From Sphingosinicella terrae (GTDB taxonomy: Bacteria > Pseudomonadota > Alphaproteobacteria > Sphingomonadales > Sphingomonadaceae), in assembly GCF_003347635.1 (NCBI RefSeq), contig NZ_QDFY01000003.1:248001-312000 (forward strand): a stretch of DNA of 64,000 nt, in the 5' to 3' direction. The position numbers and the translations under genes were made by a program. The notes under the pieces are model-generated. The model saw nothing but the letters and a program-made list of their open reading frames with translations. It ran no database searches and was not told the origin of the DNA. Shown in pieces: positions 51,840 to 60,101 of this stretch (its first letter is position 1; every line of letters starts with the position of its first letter).

Positions 51840-52171
51840 GAGCCCGCCTGCCGCGTCGTCGGAGCGGAGGCGGGGACGCGTTTCAGGAACAGGCGGTCCT
51901 CGCTTCGAATGAACTTCTCCCGCGTGGCGAAGGAAAAATTCTCCCGGCCGAGCGGGTCGTCGCGCAAACGCTCGCGATACCGCTCGTATGCGGCGAGGCT
52001 CTCGATCGAATAGAGGCCGTAGGCGATGGTGGCGCTGCCCTCATGCGGCGCGAAATAGCCGATCAGGTCGGCACCGCAGCGCGGGATCGCCTCGGCCCAG
52101 ACGCGCGCATAATGTTCGAAGGCCTCGCGCCGGTGCGGCTCGATCTCGTAGCGGATGAAGCAGGTGATCAT
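51836..52171 (-). CDS. NIPSNAP family protein
   Basis: A 111-residue ferredoxin-like-fold NIPSNAP domain protein: MITCFIRYEIEPHRREAFEH, then the LIGYFAPHEGSATIAYGLYS core and RDDPLGRENFSFATREKFIR. AAAGGAGACGGAG is a good ribosome site. NIPSNAP proteins bind small molecules but are not clearly enzymes. It faces an ArsR-like regulator across 67 bases with a shared palindrome, so that regulator probably controls the NIPSNAP/ABM pair. Confidence 0.85.
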   Translation of the reverse strand: MITCFIRYEIEPHRREAFEHYARVWAEAIPRCGADLIGYFAPHEGSATIAYGLYSIESLAAYERYRERLRDDPLGRENFSFATREKFIRSEDRLFLKRVPASAPTTRQAGS

Positions 52172-52220
52172 CTCCGTCTCCTTTCCGGGCGGACATTAGC
52201 CGCTGGGCAGTCAGCCACGT

Positions 52221-52236
52221 TTCGGTTATGACCGAA
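52221..52236. promoter_or_regulatory. Probable operator of the divergent ArsR regulator
   Basis: TTCGGT-TATG-ACCGAA is a perfect 16-base inverted repeat ending 2 bases before the regulator ATG and lying 50 bases upstream of the NIPSNAP start. Position and symmetry fit joint autoregulation and control of the divergent pair. Confidence 0.65.
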
Positions 52237-52238
52237 GC

Positions 52239-52916
52239 ATGTCCGCAGGCCCGCTCATCGCCTCCGTCGCCGCCGTGATCGGCGATCCCGCCCGCGCGAA
52301 CATGCTGTCGGCGCTGATGGACGGACGCGCCCGCACGGCGCGCGAGCTCGGCGAGATTGCCGGCGTAGCGCCGGCAACCGCGAGCGGGCACCTGTCCCGG
52401 CTGGTCGACGCTTCGTTGGTCGAGGTCCGCCAGCAGGGGCGCCACCGCTATTTCACGCTCTCCGCCGCCGACGTCGCCGATGCGCTGGAGACGCTGATGA
52501 GCCTGGCGCAGCGGACAGGCGCCATGCCCAGCCGCGGCGGCCCGCGGGACGCCGCGCTTCGGGAGGCGCGGATCTGCTACGACCATCTCGCCGGCGAGAA
52601 GGGCGTCCGGCTGCTGGAGAGCCTCAGCCGGCGCGGCCTCGTTGCGCAGAGCGGGGAACGGGTCGGGCCGACCGAAGCCGGCCGTGCCCATCTCGGCGCG
52701 CTCGGCATCGACCTCGCCGCCCTCGGCCGCGCGCGCCGGCCGCTCTGCCGCCTTTGCCTCGACTGGAGCGAGCGCCGCATGCACCTGGCCGGCGCACTCG
52801 GAGCGGCCCTTCTCGACCGGATGCTGGTCCAGGGCTGGCTTCGACGCGGCGAGGGCCGCGTCCTTCGCTTCACCCCTCCTGGCCTGCGCGCGTTCGAGGC
52901 CGCCTTTCCCGACTGA
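52239..52916 (+). CDS. ArsR-family transcriptional regulator (two-domain)
   Basis: A 225-residue regulator. Winged helix: IASVAAVIGDPARANMLSAL, then GVAPATASGHLSRLVDASLV and RQQGRHRYFTLSAADVADAL. The C-terminal half (EARICYDHLAGEKGVRLLES, RRPLCRLCLDWSERRMHLAG) is a ligand domain with several cysteines, not the short metal-sensing form. It diverges from the NIPSNAP/ABM pair and shares a palindrome with them. Ligand unknown. Confidence 0.85.
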   Translation: MSAGPLIASVAAVIGDPARANMLSALMDGRARTARELGEIAGVAPATASGHLSRLVDASLVEVRQQGRHRYFTLSAADVADALETLMSLAQRTGAMPSRGGPRDAALREARICYDHLAGEKGVRLLESLSRRGLVAQSGERVGPTEAGRAHLGALGIDLAALGRARRPLCRLCLDWSERRMHLAGALGAALLDRMLVQGWLRRGEGRVLRFTPPGLRAFEAAFPD

Positions 52917-52922
52917 GCGGGT

Positions 52923-53639
52923 TCAGCGCTGCCGGCGCAGCAGCTCGCCCACGGTCACCACGCGGAGGCCACGTTCCCGAAGGCCGGAAAGGACCAGCGG
53001 CAGCGCCTCGCGGGCGAGGCCATTGCCGCGATACATGACGTGCATGAGCAGGATCGAGCCCGGCCGCGCCTCGCGCACCATCCGATCGGCATATTCGCGC
53101 GGGGAGGCGGCGTCGATCGGCTCCTCGACATCGATCATCACCATGCGCAGGCCTCTCGCGGCGACGGCGCGGGGCAACCCGACCAGCTTCTTGCCGTAAG
53201 GCGGCCGGAACAGGCCCGATGGCGGTGCGCCCATCCCCCGCAGAAGCGCCTCGGTGCGCCCGATTTCCTTGTCGTAGAAGGCGAAGGAGCGCCCCACCAT
53301 CCGGACGTGGCTGTAGCTGTGATTGCCGAGCTCGTGGCCTTTGACGGCGAGGCGTCCGACCAGCTCCGGCGCCTGCTCGATCTGGGAGCCGATCAGGAAG
53401 AAGGTCGCCTTCACGCCCTCGCGGCGGAGGTGGGAGAGCGTGAGCTCGACCCCTTCGGGAGTTGGGCCGTCGTCGAAGGTGAGGGCGACGACCGGCTCAT
53501 CGGTCTCCACCCGGCAGACGATCTCGCCGGTTAGGGTGAAGCAGCGCGCCTTGCTGATCTGGAAAAGGGCGATGGCGGCGACGAGGAGCAGGGCCGCGGC
53601 GGCGGCGGATAGGATGGCCAACCTTCGTCCGCGGCTCAT
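52923..53639 (-). CDS. Polysaccharide deacetylase (NodB) family protein
   Basis: A 238-residue membrane-anchored CE4 deacetylase: one hydrophobic anchor (RLAILSAAAAALLLVAAIAL), then the NodB core. Catalytic and metal motifs are intact: TFDDGPT (Asp56, Asp57), GNHSYSH (His107, His111), RPPYGKK and MLHVMYRG-like LLMHVMYRG. Two cysteines lie before the core. Typical substrates are peptidoglycan or polysaccharide N-acetyl groups. It lies beyond the clpA terminator, on the same strand. Confidence 0.9.
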   Translation of the reverse strand: MSRGRRLAILSAAAAALLLVAAIALFQISKARCFTLTGEIVCRVETDEPVVALTFDDGPTPEGVELTLSHLRREGVKATFFLIGSQIEQAPELVGRLAVKGHELGNHSYSHVRMVGRSFAFYDKEIGRTEALLRGMGAPPSGLFRPPYGKKLVGLPRAVAARGLRMVMIDVEEPIDAASPREYADRMVREARPGSILLMHVMYRGNGLAREALPLVLSGLRERGLRVVTVGELLRRQR

Positions 53640-53656
53640 CGAACCTCCCCCGATAC

Positions 53657-53687
53657 GAAAAGGCCCTCCCCGTCAGGGGAGGGCCTT
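53657..53687 (-). terminator. Intrinsic terminator after clpA
   Basis: On the minus strand AAGGCCCTCCCC-TGAC-GGGGAGGGCCTT is a perfect 12-base stem followed by two more T (four in a row with the arm). It lies 9 bases beyond the clpA stop and 18 bases before the start of the deacetylase gene. Confidence 0.88.
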
Positions 53688-53695
53688 CGGAGTCG

Positions 53696-56023
53696 CTAGG
53701 CCTGCTGTTCCGGCTGGTCGGCCGGCTTGGCCTTGGCCGCCTTCTTCCTCTTTCCGGCCTTGGGCGGGGCCGGAATGATCTCGAAGTTCGGCGCATTGTC
53801 CTTGATCCGGACCTTCACCTCGCCGCCATGGACGAGCTTGCCGAAGAGCAGTTCCTCGGCGAGCGGCTGCTTGATCTTCTCCTGGACCAGCCGGCCCATC
53901 GGCCGGGCGCCGTAGAGCTTGTCATAGCCGCGCTCGGTGAGCCAGGCGCGGGCGCCTTCGTCGAGCTCGATGTGGACGTTGCGGTCCGCCAGCTGCAGCT
54001 CGAGCTGGAGGATGAACTTGTCCACCACCCGCGCGACGACTTCCGGCGGCAGATAGCCGAACGGCACGATCGCATCGAGCCGGTTGCGGAATTCCGGCGT
54101 GAACATCTTCTTGACCGCCTCGTCGCCGGCATCCTCCTTGGAGACGTTGCCGAAGCCGATGCCTTCCGACGCCATGTCGGCGGCGCCGGCATTGGTGGTC
54201 ATGATCAGGATGACGTTGCGGAAGTCGACCGTCTTGCCGTGATGATCGGTCAGCCGTCCGTTATCCATGATCTGCAGCAGGATGTTGAACAGGTCCGGAT
54301 GGGCCTTCTCGATCTCGTCGAGCAGCAGCACGCTGTGCGGATGCTGATCGACGGCGTCGGTGAGCAGGCCGCCCTGATCGTAGCCGACATAGCCCGGGGG
54401 CGCGCCGATCAGCCGGCTGACCGAGTGGCGTTCCATATATTCGGACATGTCGAAGCGCTGCAGCGGGATGCCCATGATCGAGGCGAGCTGACGCGCCACC
54501 TCGGTCTTGCCGACGCCGGTCGGGCCCGAGAAGAGATAGTTGCCGATCGGCTTGTCGGGATCCCGAAGGCCGGCGCGGCTCAGCTTGATCGCCGAGGACA
54601 ACACCTCGATCGCCTTGTCCTGGCCGAACACGACCCGCTTCAGATCGCGGTCGAGATGCTCGAGCGCCTTCTTGTCGTCGCTCGAAACGCTCTTCGGCGG
54701 GATCCGGGCGATGGTCGAGATGACCGTCTCGATCTCCTTGGTGGTGATCGTCTTCTTGCGCTTGGACGGCACCACCAGCATCTGCATCGCGCCAACCTCG
54801 TCGATCACGTCGATCGCCTTGTCGGGCAGCTTGCGGTCGGTGATGTAGCGGGCCGAGAGCTCGACCGCCGACTTGATCGCATCGGGCGTGTACTTGACGC
54901 CGTGATGCTCCTCGAAGGCGGAGCGAAGGCCGGCGAGGATCTTGATCGTGTCCTCGACCGTCGGCTCGTTGATGTCGATCTTCTGGAACCGGCGCAGCAG
55001 CGCGCGGTCCTTCTCGAAATGGTTGCGGAACTCCTTGTAGGTGGTCGAGCCGATGCAGCGGATCGCGCCGCTCGACAAGGCCGGCTTGAGGAGATTGGAC
55101 GCATCCATCGCGCCGCCGGAGGTGGCGCCGGCGCCGATCACGGTGTGGATCTCGTCGATGAACAGGATCGCGTCGGGCAGCTTCTCGAGCTCCGATACGA
55201 CCGCCTTCAGCCTTTCCTCGAAATCGCCGCGATAGCGGGTACCGGCGAGCAAGGCGCCCATGTCGAGCGAGTAGATCACCGCCGGCTTGAGCACGTCGGG
55301 CACGTCGCCCTCGACGATCTTGCGCGCCAGGCCTTCCGCGATCGCGGTCTTGCCGACGCCGGGATCGCCCACATAGAGCGGATTGTTCTTCGAGCGGCGG
55401 CAGAGGATCTGCACCGTGCGGTCGACCTCGGGACCACGGCCGATCAGCGGATCGACCCGGCCTTCCTTGGCCTTGTCGTTGAGGTTGACGGTGAACTGCT
55501 TCAGCGCGGATTCGGGCTTCTTCTTGCCGTCCTCCTGCTTGGTCTCCTCGGCCCCCTTCGCCTCGGGCTGCTGGGTAATCGCCTCGCCCTTGCCGACGCC
55601 GTGGCTGATATAGGTGACGGCGTCGAGGCGGCTCATGTCCTGCTGCTGGAGGAAATAGACGGCGTAGCTCTCGCGCTCGGAGAAGAGCGCGACGAGCACG
55701 TTCGCACCGGTCACCTCGTCGCGGCCGGAAGACTGGACGTGGAGGATGGCGCGCTGGACGACGCGCTGGAAGCCGCTGGTCGGCGACGGATCGGTCTCGC
55801 CTTCGACCTTGAGCGCCTCGAGCTCATTGTCGAGATAGTGGCGGACCTGCTCCTTCAGCTCGCCGAGATTGACGCCGCACGCTTCCATGACGCGACTGGC
55901 GTGGACGTCCTCGGTGAGGGCGAGGAGGAGATGCTCGAGGGTCGCATATTCGTGCCTGCGGCCGCTCGCCTCGGCGAGGGCGTTGTGGAGCGTCTGCTCG
56001 AGCTCGCGGGCAAAAGAGGGCAT
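53696..56023 (-). CDS. clpA: ATP-dependent Clp protease ATP-binding subunit ClpA
   Basis: A 775-residue AAA+ unfoldase that feeds substrates to ClpP. Clp N domain MPSFARELEQTLHNALAEAS and HEYATLEHLLLAL, then NBD1 with GDPGVGKT and NBD2 with GPTGVGKT Walker A loops, LLLDEIEKAHPDLFNILLQI Walker B region and the RNRLDAI sensor. No middle coiled-coil insertion, so ClpA rather than ClpB. The C-terminal tail is Lys/Ala-rich. The adaptor gene clpS is not visible next to it, unlike in many relatives. Confidence 0.95.
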   Translation of the reverse strand: MPSFARELEQTLHNALAEASGRRHEYATLEHLLLALTEDVHASRVMEACGVNLGELKEQVRHYLDNELEALKVEGETDPSPTSGFQRVVQRAILHVQSSGRDEVTGANVLVALFSERESYAVYFLQQQDMSRLDAVTYISHGVGKGEAITQQPEAKGAEETKQEDGKKKPESALKQFTVNLNDKAKEGRVDPLIGRGPEVDRTVQILCRRSKNNPLYVGDPGVGKTAIAEGLARKIVEGDVPDVLKPAVIYSLDMGALLAGTRYRGDFEERLKAVVSELEKLPDAILFIDEIHTVIGAGATSGGAMDASNLLKPALSSGAIRCIGSTTYKEFRNHFEKDRALLRRFQKIDINEPTVEDTIKILAGLRSAFEEHHGVKYTPDAIKSAVELSARYITDRKLPDKAIDVIDEVGAMQMLVVPSKRKKTITTKEIETVISTIARIPPKSVSSDDKKALEHLDRDLKRVVFGQDKAIEVLSSAIKLSRAGLRDPDKPIGNYLFSGPTGVGKTEVARQLASIMGIPLQRFDMSEYMERHSVSRLIGAPPGYVGYDQGGLLTDAVDQHPHSVLLLDEIEKAHPDLFNILLQIMDNGRLTDHHGKTVDFRNVILIMTTNAGAADMASEGIGFGNVSKEDAGDEAVKKMFTPEFRNRLDAIVPFGYLPPEVVARVVDKFILQLELQLADRNVHIELDEGARAWLTERGYDKLYGARPMGRLVQEKIKQPLAEELLFGKLVHGGEVKVRIKDNAPNFEIIPAPPKAGKRKKAAKAKPADQPEQQA

Positions 56024-56192
56024 TGGCTACTCCTGCGGGCCCATGACCAAGTTCACGGGCCACTTGCCTCCAATGTCGGACTTCTACCCGCCTTCATCAA
56101 GCGTTCGCCCGAAACAGTTGGGGAAAACCTGGCGAGGCGACAGGTTCCCCGGAAGGGACTGCGCCGCGTCTCACGAGCCGAAGCGGAGTCTC

Positions 56193-56390
56193 TCACTTCC
56201 TGAATAGCTCGTCCGCACTTGCCCGGAAGTTAACCGCGTTCTGCAATTTCAACTTAACCCGCGCGACCTCGGCTTCGAGGAGGAGGATCCTCGCCTCGAG
56301 CTCCTCCACCGAGAAAGGATCGAGGTCCTGCCGGGCGAGCAGGGTCAGCGGATCGTCGGGCTTGTCGGGAAAGAGCTCGTCGAGGTCCAT
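56193..56390 (-). CDS. DUF1192 family protein
   Basis: A 65-residue acidic coiled-coil protein of the DUF1192 family, MDLDELFPDKPDDPLTLLAR, then LDPFSVEELEARILLLEAEV and FRASADELFRK. Start at 56390 is the conserved MD..LFPD N-terminus; an earlier in-frame ATG at 56426 adds basic residues not seen in the family. This is an alphaproteobacterial family of unknown function. It is 169 bases upstream of clpA and may share its transcript. Confidence 0.85.
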   Translation of the reverse strand: MDLDELFPDKPDDPLTLLARQDLDPFSVEELEARILLLEAEVARVKLKLQNAVNFRASADELFRK

Positions 56391-56528
56391 GGCCGGGATG
56401 GTCCCTCTCCGCCACCGGCTTGTCAACTGCCGGTCGGCGCTTCAAGAATTCCTGCGCGCCCGATGTTGCCGACGACCCGCCGGCGCCGGTATCGAGGCGC
56501 GTCGTGCCGTCACCGGCGAGGGGGGAAG

Positions 56529-57548
56529 ATGACCGAGATTCCGCGGCAGATGCAGGCGATCGACCCGGAAGCGCCGGGCGGCGCCGAGGTGCTGCGCGTG
56601 GTGGATCGGCCGGTGCCGGAGCCGGGGCCCGGCGAGGTGCTGATCCGAGTCGCGGCGGCCGGCATCAACCGGCCCGACATCCTGCAGCGGCGCGGCCTCT
56701 ATCCGCCGCCGCCCGGCGCGCCTTCCATCCCCGGCCTCGAAGTGGCGGGGCGGATCGTCTCCCTGGGCGGCGGCGTGGACCGCTTCCGCCAGGGGCAGAC
56801 GGTCTGCGCACTGATCGCCGGAGGCGGCTATGCGGAATATGCGCTCGCCCCGGCAGCGCAGTGCCTGCCGGTGCCGGAGGCGCTGACGCCGGTGGAGGGG
56901 GCGGCGATGCCCGAGACCCTGTTCACCGTCTGGAGCAATCTCTTCCAGCGGGGCTATGCCCGCGACGGCGAGACGGTCCTCGTCCATGGCGGAACCAGCG
57001 GCATCGGTACGATGGCGATCGCGCTGTGCCGCGAATTCGGAATCCGCATCCTCGTCACCTGCGGCAGCGAGGCAAAATGCGAGCGGGCGCGTGCGCTCGG
57101 CGCCGACGCGGCGATCAACTATCGTGACGGCGACTTCGTCGAAGCGGTGGCGGCGCTGACCGACGGGCGCGGGGTCGACATCGTGCTCGACATGGTCGGC
57201 GGCGACTATCTCCCGCGCAACCTTCGCTGCCTCGCCGAGGAGGGGCGGCACGTCTCGATCGCCGTGCAGCGCGGCGCCACCGCCGAGCTCGAGCTCGGCC
57301 GGGTGATGGCGAAGCGGCTGGTCCTGACCGGTTCGCTGCTGCGGCCGCGCTCCGCCGAGTTCAAGTCGCTGCTCGCCGACGAGATCGCCCGCGAAGTCTG
57401 GCCGCTGGTCGCGGAGGGACGGGTGAAGCCGGTCATCCACGCGACCTTCCCGCTCGCCGAGGCGGCACAGGCCCACCGGCTCATGGAATCGGGCGACCAT
57501 GTCGGCAAGATCGTGCTGACGATCGGAGACCTGGACCGGATGATCTGA
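56529..57548 (+). CDS. NAD(P)H-quinone oxidoreductase (zeta-crystallin/PIG3-like)
   Basis: A 339-residue zinc-free medium-chain reductase. ATG at 56529 follows GAGGGGGGAAG. GroES-like domain has AAAGINRPDILQRRGLYPPP, the PIG3 signature; the NADP loop is VLVHGGTSGIGTMAIALCR, and LDMVGGDYLPRN follows. No zinc Cys/His set, as expected. Reduces quinones with NADPH by one or two electrons. The last 14 bases before the stop form one arm of an inverted repeat. Confidence 0.92.
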   Translation: MTEIPRQMQAIDPEAPGGAEVLRVVDRPVPEPGPGEVLIRVAAAGINRPDILQRRGLYPPPPGAPSIPGLEVAGRIVSLGGGVDRFRQGQTVCALIAGGGYAEYALAPAAQCLPVPEALTPVEGAAMPETLFTVWSNLFQRGYARDGETVLVHGGTSGIGTMAIALCREFGIRILVTCGSEAKCERARALGADAAINYRDGDFVEAVAALTDGRGVDIVLDMVGGDYLPRNLRCLAEEGRHVSIAVQRGATAELELGRVMAKRLVLTGSLLRPRSAEFKSLLADEIAREVWPLVAEGRVKPVIHATFPLAEAAQAHRLMESGDHVGKIVLTIGDLDRMI

Positions 57549-57571
57549 TCGCATCAAATCATCCGGTCCAG
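57531..57571 (+). repeat. 14-base perfect inverted repeat over the end of the quinone oxidoreductase gene
   Basis: CTGGACCGGATGAT (57531-57544) includes the last codons and stop of the gene, and ATCATCCGGTCCAG (57558-57571) is its exact complement after a 13-base loop. No T-run follows, so it is not a classical intrinsic terminator. It may protect mRNA ends or be part of the repeat at 57583. Confidence 0.65.
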
Positions 57572-57582
57572 GGGCTTGATAT

Positions 57583-57619
57583 GTCGCGATTTCCGAGTCG
57601 TCGGATGATCCCATCCGAC
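57583..57619. repeat. Short element shared with 49277-49312, copy 2
   Basis: Contains GTCGCGAT, CGAGTCGTCGG and CCATCCGAC in the same order as copy 1; GTCGGATG-ATCC-CATCCGAC forms an 8-base stem. It lies 12 bases after the inverted repeat at 57531 and upstream of a GST gene. Confidence 0.55.
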
Positions 57620-57726
57620 TAGCAATCGCTCTCGCCTTATAAGCCCGGCTGATTGCTCCATAAGGAGGTCCCAGTCGCGCTCGGGGCGGATGCCGGCTAG
57701 CCCAGCAGCGACAGCGAGGAGGGACT

Positions 57727-58380
57727 ATGGACAGGCTGGTGCTTCACGAGGATCCGGTTTCGGGCAATTGCTACAAGATCCGCCTGACCGCGGCGCTGCT
57801 GGGGCTGCCACTCGAGCGGCGGAGCTACGACATCCGCAAGGGCGAGACCCGCACCGACGCATTCTTGTCGGAGGTGAACGCCAATGGCCGGATCCCCGTG
57901 CTCCAGGTCGGCGAGCGCTTCCTGCCGGAGAGCAATGCCGCCTGCTTCTACCTCGCCGACGGCTCGCCGCTCATCCCGCAGGAGCGGTTCGCGCGGGCGG
58001 ACATGCTGCGCTGGATGTTCTTCGAGCAATATAATCACGAGCCCAATGTCGCGACCCTGCGCTTCTGGATCGCCTTTGTCGGCGAGGATTCGCTGAGCGA
58101 GGCACAGCGAGTCCAGTTCCCCGCGAGGCGAGCGGCCGGCGAGGCGGCGCTCGCGCTGATGGACGAGCATCTCGCCACCCGCCCGTTCTTCGTCGGCGAG
58201 ACGATCACGCTCGCGGACATCGCCCTCTACGCCTACACCCATGTGGCCGAGGATGGCGGGTTCCGCCTGGCGGAATATCCGTCGGTGACGGCATGGCTGG
58301 AGCGGGTGGCGAAGGTGCCGGATTTCGTGGCGATGGAGGAGACTTCTCCTGTCATCCTCGCGAAGGCTCGGGTGGATTGA
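57727..58380 (+). CDS. Glutathione S-transferase family protein
   Basis: A 217-residue GST: LVLHEDPVSGNCYKIRLTAA (Ser/Cys first helix), NANGRIPVLQVGERFLPESN and a C-terminal TLADIALYAYTHVAEDGGF. GAGGAGGG precedes the ATG at 57727. Closest in form to the YfcG/beta-like bacterial GSTs. Probable detoxification role; it sits between the oxidoreductase and a REP-like element. Substrate unknown. Confidence 0.88.
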   Translation: MDRLVLHEDPVSGNCYKIRLTAALLGLPLERRSYDIRKGETRTDAFLSEVNANGRIPVLQVGERFLPESNAACFYLADGSPLIPQERFARADMLRWMFFEQYNHEPNVATLRFWIAFVGEDSLSEAQRVQFPARRAAGEAALALMDEHLATRPFFVGETITLADIALYAYTHVAEDGGFRLAEYPSVTAWLERVAKVPDFVAMEETSPVILAKARVD

Positions 58381-58390
58381 CCTGCCCGTT

Positions 58391-58475
58391 CGTCATCCTG
58401 GCGAACGCCAGGATCTCCCTTTTTTGCGGGACGCTGTCCTAAGGCATTGAGATCCCAGCTTTCGCTGGGATGACG
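58391..58475. repeat. REP-like palindromic pair, copy 2
   Basis: Starts CGTCATCCTGGCGAACGCCA and ends CAGCTTTCGCTGGGATGACG, the same design as 16102-16174 with a longer middle. Each half is a hairpin (ATCCTGGC-GAAC-GCCAGGAT and ATCCCAGC-TTTC-GCTGGGAT). Between the convergent GST and CoA-ligase genes it may also act as a bidirectional terminator-like structure. Confidence 0.8.
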
Positions 58476-58483
58476 ATATTTTC

Positions 58484-60100
58484 TTAGGCGTGGCGGTCTT
58501 CGTGCGTCTTCCCCTTCAGCGCGAAGCGCTGGAGCTTGCCGGTCGCGGTCTTGGGCAGGGCGTCGACGAATTCGATGACGCGCGGATATTTGTAGGGAGC
58601 GATCGCGGTCTTCACGTGGGCCTGGAGCTCGGCGACGAGCGGCTCGCCCGGCGCGTGGCCGGGCGCCGGCACGACGAAAGCCTTCACTTTCTGCCCTCGT
58701 TCCTCGCAGGGAAAGCCGACAACCGCGCATTCCTGCACCGCGGGATGGGCGTAGAGGGCGTTCTCCACCTCCGGCGCGGCGATATTGTAGCCGGCGGAGA
58801 CGATCATGTCGTCGGAGCGGGCGAGATACCAGAAATAGCCGTCCTCGTCCTTGCGGTAGGTGTCGCCGGTGACGTTCCAGCCCTCCACCACATAATCGCG
58901 CTGGCGATCGTCGTCGAAATAGCGGCAGCCGGTGGGCCCCTTGATGGCGAGCCGGCCGGTGCCGCTTGCCATCGGCCGGTCCGCCTCGTCGAGCACGGTG
59001 GCGACATAGCCGGGAACGGCCTTGCCGGTGGCGCCGGGGCGGATGTCGTCCCCGGCGGCGGAGATGAAGACGTGCATCATCTCGGTGGCGCCGATGCCGT
59101 CGACGATCCTGAGGCCGGTCGCGTCGCGCCAGGCATGCCAGGTCGACGCCGGCAGATGTTCGCCGGCGGAGACGCAGGTCCGCAAGGTCGAGACGTCCTG
59201 GTCGGCGAGCAGGGGCAGCATCGCCTTGTAGGCGGTGGGCGCGGTGGCGAGGGTCGTGATTCCGTGCCGCGCCACCGCGTCGAGCAGCGGCTTCGGGCCC
59301 GGCGTCTCGATCGTCACCGCGGTCCCGCCGAAGCGCCAGGGAAAGGTCAGCAGCATGCCGAGCCCGAAGGTGAAGGCGATCGGCGCCGAGCAGGCCCAGC
59401 GCTCGCCCGGCCGAGGCTTCAGGACGTGGCGGGCGAAGCTGTCGCAGCTGGCGAGGACGTCGCGATGATAATGGACGCATCCCTTGGGCGTGCCGGTCGT
59501 CCCCGAGGTGAAGGCGACGAGGGCGACGTCGTCGCGTGCCGTATCGATCGGCCGGAAGCCGGACGCCACCTCCCGCAGCCGCCGCTCGAGCGGCCCGGTA
59601 CCGGCATCGCCATCATAGGCGAGGAGCGAGCGGACCGTTCCCGCCTGCGCGGCGCCGGCCTCATAGTCGGCGAGGCAGCGCGAATCGACGACGGCGTGGC
59701 TGACCTGCGCCCGTTCGAGGATCGTCGCCACCTCGCCGCCGCGCAGCATCGGCATGGTCGCGACGACGATGCCGCCAGCCTTGAGCACGCCCAGCCAGCT
59801 GGCGAACAGCATCGAATTGTTGGGGCCGCGCAGCAGCACGCGGTTGCCGGGGGCGAGCTTTTCCTCCTCGACCAGCAGGCGGGCGATCCGGTCCGACAGG
59901 TCGCGCATGTCGCCATAGGTCCAGGCGCCCTGATCGTTCAGCAGCGCCAGCGATGCGGGGTCGTGCCGGTCGATCAGCTCGACGGCGGCGTTGAGCCGGT
60001 CGGGATACAGGAGTTCTGGCAGGTCGAAGCGGAATTCCGGCTGCAGCTCCGGCGGCGGCAGCCGATCGCGAATGAAGCTGTCCCTATGCGCTGAATTCAT
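58484..60100 (-). CDS. Benzoate-type CoA ligase (2-aminobenzoate-CoA ligase-like)
   Basis: A 538-residue acyl-adenylate-forming enzyme that activates an aromatic acid to its CoA thioester. AMP motif FTSGTTGTPKGCVHYH, ACSAPIAFTFGLGMLLTFPW, GIGATEMMHVFISAAGDDIR and the C-terminal PKTATGKLQRFAL with the catalytic Lys. The benzoate/2-aminobenzoate branch is suggested by the N-terminal FDLPELLYPDRLNAAVELID and by context. It is the last gene of a seven-gene run and begins 1 base after the RidA-like stop. The exact aromatic substrate cannot be read from sequence. Confidence 0.85.
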   Translation of the reverse strand: MNSAHRDSFIRDRLPPPELQPEFRFDLPELLYPDRLNAAVELIDRHDPASLALLNDQGAWTYGDMRDLSDRIARLLVEEEKLAPGNRVLLRGPNNSMLFASWLGVLKAGGIVVATMPMLRGGEVATILERAQVSHAVVDSRCLADYEAGAAQAGTVRSLLAYDGDAGTGPLERRLREVASGFRPIDTARDDVALVAFTSGTTGTPKGCVHYHRDVLASCDSFARHVLKPRPGERWACSAPIAFTFGLGMLLTFPWRFGGTAVTIETPGPKPLLDAVARHGITTLATAPTAYKAMLPLLADQDVSTLRTCVSAGEHLPASTWHAWRDATGLRIVDGIGATEMMHVFISAAGDDIRPGATGKAVPGYVATVLDEADRPMASGTGRLAIKGPTGCRYFDDDRQRDYVVEGWNVTGDTYRKDEDGYFWYLARSDDMIVSAGYNIAAPEVENALYAHPAVQECAVVGFPCEERGQKVKAFVVPAPGHAPGEPLVAELQAHVKTAIAPYKYPRVIEFVDALPKTATGKLQRFALKGKTHEDRHA

Positions 60101-60101
60101 C

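Noticed and set aside
53828-56203. A 791-codon open frame on the plus strand
   Set aside because: It is the reverse complement of clpA. High GC third positions keep such frames open in this genome.
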